Shown piece after piece: positions 14,266 through 17,461 of a DNA stretch of 17,461 nucleotides. The position numbers were made by a program, and so were the translations under genes. The DNA is taken from the NCBI GenBank assembly GCA_902836725.1, contig CADFRV010000016.1:1-17461 (forward strand), written 5' to 3'. Origin of the DNA: Muribaculaceae bacterium (GTDB lineage Bacteria > Bacteroidota > Bacteroidia > Bacteroidales > Muribaculaceae). Positions within the stretch are counted from its first letter, which is position 1, and each line of letters starts with the position of its first letter. The notes beneath the pieces are model-generated. The model had not been told where the DNA came from and did no database searches. It worked only from the letters and a program-made list of their open reading frames with translations.

Positions 14266-15464
14266 GACACTCAGACGACATAAAAGACATATTCCTGGAT
14301 ATGCAGCGCCATCCGGAAAATTACTCCGACGCCCAGATTGAGGAGATGATGGCCGAACTTGACAAACCTGTGGATGTGGAGGCCGCATGGCAGGATTTCA
14401 GCGACCGGCATCTTGCGGAATCCCCTGCGAACACCACACATCGGAAAACTGTAAAGCGCATTTCCACGCTATGGCTGCGGGCTATCGCCGCTATGGCCGT
14501 TATAGCCGTGGGAGTATGGGGCGTGGTGACATTCACAGCCACACAGGAAGTATCGCTGACCGCAGAAAATACAGACATAACCAATATCGGCAATGGAGCA
14601 GACCGATCCAGGCAGGACACCATCAGCCCCCTCCCCCCCAAGCAATCCGGCACACTTATCGCGCATAGTACACCCTTGGAGAAAGATGCCGCCAACACGG
14701 CACACAGCAAGGATGCCGGCAGACAGATTATAACCGACACTGCGATCAGGGTGCGTGGAACGACGACGCACCATACAGCCCGAAATGGGGAGCCGCTCGT
14801 GATTGTCAACGGCCACAGGATAGCGAGACTTGAGCTGAACGGCATCAATGCCGAAGACATCGACAGCATCAGGGTTTATAAAGATGAGGAGAAAAGGGCG
14901 GAATATGAGGCCCGCTTCGGAACAGAGGCAAAATACGGCATAATCGATATTACTCTGAAAGCAGACAGGGCACATGCATATGCCGATATATTGAACCGTG
15001 TCCCCTCCTCAGAAAAAGTTTTCGCCCAAGTAGAGAAGATGCCTGAATTTCCGGGAGGAGAGGGCGCCCTCATAGCATTTATCAAAGAAAACGTGAAATA
15101 TCCTGCCGAGTTTCCGGACTCTTCAATCACCGGAAGAGTCGCAGTAAGTTTCGTCGTAGCGAGCGACGGCTCAACCAGGGACTTCAAAGTTGTACGCTGT
15201 CGGTTAAAGAATGCCGACAAAACGGCTTGCACGGACTCCACGACAATCGGCATTTTCACCGACGAGGCCATACGTGTCTGTCGGATGATGCCCCGGTGGA
15301 CGCCTGGCGGGATGTACACCAACGACGGGTATAAGAAGCTCAATATCCGCTACACCGTGCCGGTAAGGTTCGGCAGAGAGGACAACGGAACACTGACAGG
15401 AATACGGATCAGAGGAGACCGAAATGGCTCAGAGCATTCACAACACCGTGATCATCCACAGTAG
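14262..15464 (+). CDS. Sigma-linked membrane protein: anti-sigma-like N-terminus, plug-like segment, TonB C-terminal domain
   Basis: 400 residues. Residues 1-55 are a charged, helical cytoplasmic segment (ILE: DMQRHPENYSDAQIEEMMAE, then EAAWQDF) that recalls the N-termini of Bacteroidota anti-sigma factors. One membrane span lies at about 70-92, then a Ser/Thr/Pro-rich linker to about 160. Residues 178-233 (PLVIVNGHRI to YGIIDITLK, with EDIDSIRVYKDEE) resemble the plug motif of TonB-dependent receptors. Residues about 258-370 are a TonB C-terminal domain (MPEFPGGEGALIAFIKENVKYP, GRVAVSFVVASDG, RWTPGG, YTVPVRF), which touches outer-membrane receptors. A roughly 15-residue insert (CRLKNADKTACTDSTT) sits inside it. 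The start overlaps the sigma factor stop by four bases. The final 30 residues lie past the domain and overlap the opposing HAD gene. The anti-sigma role is inferred. Confidence 0.83.
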   Translation: MRHSDDIKDIFLDMQRHPENYSDAQIEEMMAELDKPVDVEAAWQDFSDRHLAESPANTTHRKTVKRISTLWLRAIAAMAVIAVGVWGVVTFTATQEVSLTAENTDITNIGNGADRSRQDTISPLPPKQSGTLIAHSTPLEKDAANTAHSKDAGRQIITDTAIRVRGTTTHHTARNGEPLVIVNGHRIARLELNGINAEDIDSIRVYKDEEKRAEYEARFGTEAKYGIIDITLKADRAHAYADILNRVPSSEKVFAQVEKMPEFPGGEGALIAFIKENVKYPAEFPDSSITGRVAVSFVVASDGSTRDFKVVRCRLKNADKTACTDSTTIGIFTDEAIRVCRMMPRWTPGGMYTNDGYKKLNIRYTVPVRFGREDNGTLTGIRIRGDRNGSEHSQHRDHPQ

Positions 15465-16203
15465 TAGTGACATAATCAGCCACGGCTTTCACCTCTTCTC
15501 CGGCATTTCCCATTGCCACCCCTATGCCGGCATGCCGCAGCATACCCACATCATTGCCGCCGTCACCGAAAGCCACGGTCTGCCGCAGCTGCAGGCCGTG
15601 CCTTTCGAGCATTCGGTCGATCCCCACGCTCTTGTCACTGCCTTTCGGTATGATATCGCAGAAATACGGATTCCAGCTCGTGGCCTCACAGCCAAGCAAT
15701 ACCCTATCGAAAAGGCCGCTCCGCAAGCGCGCCTCTTCCGACCCGAAGGCCATCAGCTGCACGATCTCTTTCCCGCGGACCGTATCAAGAGGAGCGGTGC
15801 GCACATACGGCATGTTCAGCATCTCCTTTATACGCGCCACATTCTCATCCTCCTTGTTGATGATGATGCCGCCGTCGTCGGGAATCGCCACTATCGGCAT
15901 TTCGCTCATGGCCGCGAACTCTATCATCCTCTCCATATCGTCTTGCGGAATGCAATGCCTGTAGATCACGGTTTTCTTGTCGGCCTCAAGGCAAAGGCTT
16001 CCGTTGGCTGTGACAAAGCCGTCGGTCTCGAGCGTTCCCAGGTTGTCAATCCAGCTTATATGACGCCCCGTAGCGATAAACACTTTTATCCCTTTGCTTC
16101 TCACTACCGCGAGAGCCTCTGTCACTTCTGCCGGCGGCTCATGATCACCGAAAGGCACAAGGGTGCCGTCTATGTCAAAAAACAACGCTTTTATATCATT
16201 CAT
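15409..16203 (-). CDS. Cof-type HAD-superfamily phosphatase
   Basis: 264 residues, the normal length for a Cof/YidA (HAD-IIB) enzyme. Motif I is FFDIDGTL (nucleophile D10, acid/base D12), motif II is IATGR (T45), the motif III lysine is probably K191 (PKGSDKSVGID), and motif IV is GDGGNDVGM (D214, D218). A cap domain lies between motifs II and III. Relatives remove phosphate from small sugar phosphates or cofactors such as FMN; the substrate here is unknown. The ATG overlaps the stop of the upstream aldo/keto reductase gene by four bases, so the two are translationally coupled. The C-terminus (VTTTVDDHGVVNALSHFGLL) is typical of the family, so the 56-base overlap with the opposing TonB-type gene is not caused by a false extension on this side. 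Confidence 0.94.
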   Translation of the reverse strand: MNDIKALFFDIDGTLVPFGDHEPPAEVTEALAVVRSKGIKVFIATGRHISWIDNLGTLETDGFVTANGSLCLEADKKTVIYRHCIPQDDMERMIEFAAMSEMPIVAIPDDGGIIINKEDENVARIKEMLNMPYVRTAPLDTVRGKEIVQLMAFGSEEARLRSGLFDRVLLGCEATSWNPYFCDIIPKGSDKSVGIDRMLERHGLQLRQTVAFGDGGNDVGMLRHAGIGVAMGNAGEEVKAVADYVTTTVDDHGVVNALSHFGLL

Positions 16204-17153
16204 AGGAGTATGTCATCGATACGCCTCAACTCGTCAGACGTAAAATACAGGTTATCCAATGCCCTGAGACTGTCGTAAAGCTGCCCGAACGAACTTGCTC
16301 CCGCAATCACCGAAGTTACCGCATCCTTGCTCAAAAGCCACGACAGCGACATCTGTGCCAGAGACTGCCCCCTCTCCTGGGCCAGTACACTGAGTTTGCT
16401 GATGCGTCCGATCAGCTCGGGCGTGATATCCTCGCGGTGAAGGAACACTCCGCTCTTGGCCACACGCGAATCCGACGGGATCCCGTCGAGATAGCGGTTG
16501 GTAAGCAGCCCCTGTGCCAGAGGGGAGAAGGCGATCATTCCCATACCCTTCTCCTTCACAAAGTCAAGGTGCGCCTCCTCCGGTTTGCGCGACATCATGT
16601 TGTACCGGTCCTGATAGATAAGGCATCTCACATGCTGCTCCTCCATCATCCGGCATGCCTCGGCGGCTTTATCCACCGGATATTTCGACAACCCGATATA
16701 AAGCGCCTTTCCCCGCTTCACAATGTCCACAAGTGCCTGCACCGTCTCCTCGAGAGGGGTTTCCGGACAGTATCTATGGCTATAGAATATGTCGAAATAT
16801 TCCAGACCGGTGCGTTTAAGGCTCTGGTCTATGCTTGCCATTATATACTTCCTGGAACCGCCGTCGCCGTAGGGGCCGGGCCACATGAGATGCCCCGCCT
16901 TCGACGACACAATTATTTCGTCGCGGTGGGTTTTCAGCCCATCAGACATAATACGGCCGAAATTGGTCTCGGCGCTCCCGGGAGGAGGCCCGTAATTATT
17001 TGCAAGATCAAAATGGGTGACTCCCTTGTCGAACGCGCCGAACACGATCTCTTTCATTGTCGCATACCGGTCTGTATCGCCGAAATTATGCCACATCCCA
17101 AGCGAGATCATGGGCAGCTGCAGTCCGCTTCTTCCACAGAAATTATACTTCAT
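16200..17153 (-). CDS. yghZ: Aldo/keto reductase, YghZ (L-glyceraldehyde-3-phosphate reductase) type
   Basis: 317 residues from the ATG at 17151-17153 (MKYNFCGRSGLQLPMISLGM). The frame is open 53 codons further up, but that stretch has no family likeness and runs over promoter sequence on both strands. The (beta/alpha)8 reductase has the catalytic tetrad D49, Y54 (HFDLANNYGPPPGSAE), K85 (VSSKAGH) and H126 (FYSHR). The GPPPGSAE, MWPGPYGDGGSRKY and FSPLAQGLLTNRYLDGIP segments are typical of E. coli YghZ and of Kv-beta-like reductases. YghZ uses NADPH to reduce L-glyceraldehyde 3-phosphate and methylglyoxal; the same role is likely but not certain here. It overlaps the HAD phosphatase start by four bases, suggesting joint detoxification or repair of sugar-phosphate by-products. 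Confidence 0.92.
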   Translation of the reverse strand: MKYNFCGRSGLQLPMISLGMWHNFGDTDRYATMKEIVFGAFDKGVTHFDLANNYGPPPGSAETNFGRIMSDGLKTHRDEIIVSSKAGHLMWPGPYGDGGSRKYIMASIDQSLKRTGLEYFDIFYSHRYCPETPLEETVQALVDIVKRGKALYIGLSKYPVDKAAEACRMMEEQHVRCLIYQDRYNMMSRKPEEAHLDFVKEKGMGMIAFSPLAQGLLTNRYLDGIPSDSRVAKSGVFLHREDITPELIGRISKLSVLAQERGQSLAQMSLSWLLSKDAVTSVIAGASSFGQLYDSLRALDNLYFTSDELRRIDDILL

Positions 17154-17206
17154 AATATTCCGATGCGTTAATGTCCCTTCTCGGGGGAAACAGAGCATTT
17201 CCTTTG

Positions 17207-17214
17207 CAAAGATA
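17207..17214 (-). promoter_or_regulatory. Possible -7 box for the aldo/keto reductase operon
   Basis: On the minus strand TATCTTTG fits TAnnTTTG exactly, about 54 bases upstream of the ATG. No good TTTG lies at the expected spacing (the nearest TTG is 25 bases up), so only half the promoter is supported. Confidence 0.35.
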
Positions 17215-17311
17215 ATAAATTTCTCATCGGCAGGCGAGGCAATCGGCAGAATACGGGCAAAAAGCCTGTGATGCCGGGGGCCGGGTCCTGCACAACTTTC
17301 CAGACGGTTCA

Positions 17312-17343
17312 TTTGCGCGTTGATGGCATATGTAGTATCTTTG
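17312..17343 (+). promoter_or_regulatory. Bacteroidota-type promoter of the right-edge gene
   Basis: TTTG (17312-17315), exactly 20 bases, TATCTTTG (17336-17343). The predicted start near 17350 leaves a short leader of about 24 bases before the ATG at 17374. Confidence 0.75.
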
Positions 17344-17373
17344 CGTCTGTACCAAGCTTATAAACCGTTTGTG

Positions 17374-17461
17374 ATGAAGTTTACAAGTAATTTCAAGTAT
17401 GCGATTTTAGCATTGACAATCGTTGCAGTATTCAATAACACATTTGCCCGGAATGCATCGT
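17374..17461 (+). CDS. Start of a secreted protein (cut by window edge)
   Basis: Only 29 codons are visible. They begin MKFTSNFKYAILALTIVAVF and continue to NNTFARNAS, a typical signal peptide: basic start, hydrophobic core and a likely cut after Phe-Ala (TFA). An in-frame GTG stands directly before the ATG. The canonical promoter just upstream, on the same strand, supports a real gene. What the mature protein does cannot be seen. Confidence 0.72.
   Translation, partial: MKFTSNFKYAILALTIVAVFNNTFARNAS

Noticed and set aside
15424..16278. 284-codon plus-strand open frame opposite the HAD gene
   Set aside because: The HAD frame has all four catalytic motifs; the opposite frame has none and is an antisense artefact. 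The same applies to 16437-17171 and 12907-13581.
17154..17312. 53-codon N-terminal extension of the aldo/keto reductase
   Set aside because: No family likeness, and it crosses promoter boxes on both strands; the ATG at 17153 gives the standard start.

Overview
The window looks like chromosome from a gut-type Bacteroidales bacterium (phylum Bacteroidota). The signs are several promoters of the Bacteroidota form TTTG/TTG-N20-TAnnTTTG, few Shine-Dalgarno sequences, the families DUF4494 and DUF4492, a FucP-type sugar permease, an OmpA protein with a Bacteroidota-style barrel, a CfxA-like class A beta-lactamase, and an ECF sigma factor paired with a TonB-type protein. A Muribaculaceae-like member is my guess; the sequence alone does not prove it.

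Layout. Positions 1-8700 are nearly all on the minus strand: a cupin protein cut by the window edge; a secreted beta-lactamase with an extra C-terminal domain; an OmpA-like outer-membrane protein; transketolase with a sugar permease upstream; and YggS with DUF4494. At about 8680-8907 two well-formed promoters point away from each other. The rightward one drives DUF4492-cydA-cydB (8908-11961), the high-affinity cytochrome bd quinol oxidase. This operon converges on a catalase gene (12046-13548, minus), and one strong hairpin lies between the two stop codons. Divergent from catalase, an ECF sigma factor and a membrane protein ending in a TonB C-terminal domain overlap by 4 bases (13786-15464). 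The TonB-type gene runs 56 bases into an oppositely oriented HAD phosphatase gene, which itself overlaps a YghZ-type aldo/keto reductase gene by 4 bases. The right edge holds the start of a secreted protein behind a canonical promoter.

How the genes relate. CydAB (O2 removal) and catalase (H2O2 removal) form an oxygen-defence block typical of anaerobes that tolerate traces of oxygen. The permease and transketolase probably feed sugar into the pentose phosphate pathway. The sigma/TonB pair looks like a cell-surface signalling unit. The remaining genes are housekeeping or cell-envelope functions.

I see no tRNA, rRNA, CRISPR array, insertion sequence or phage gene. Most of the window is ordinary core chromosome. 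The least ordinary items are the sigma-linked TonB fusion, the beta-lactamase C-terminal domain, the small DUF4492 protein ahead of cydA, and several dyad elements between genes.
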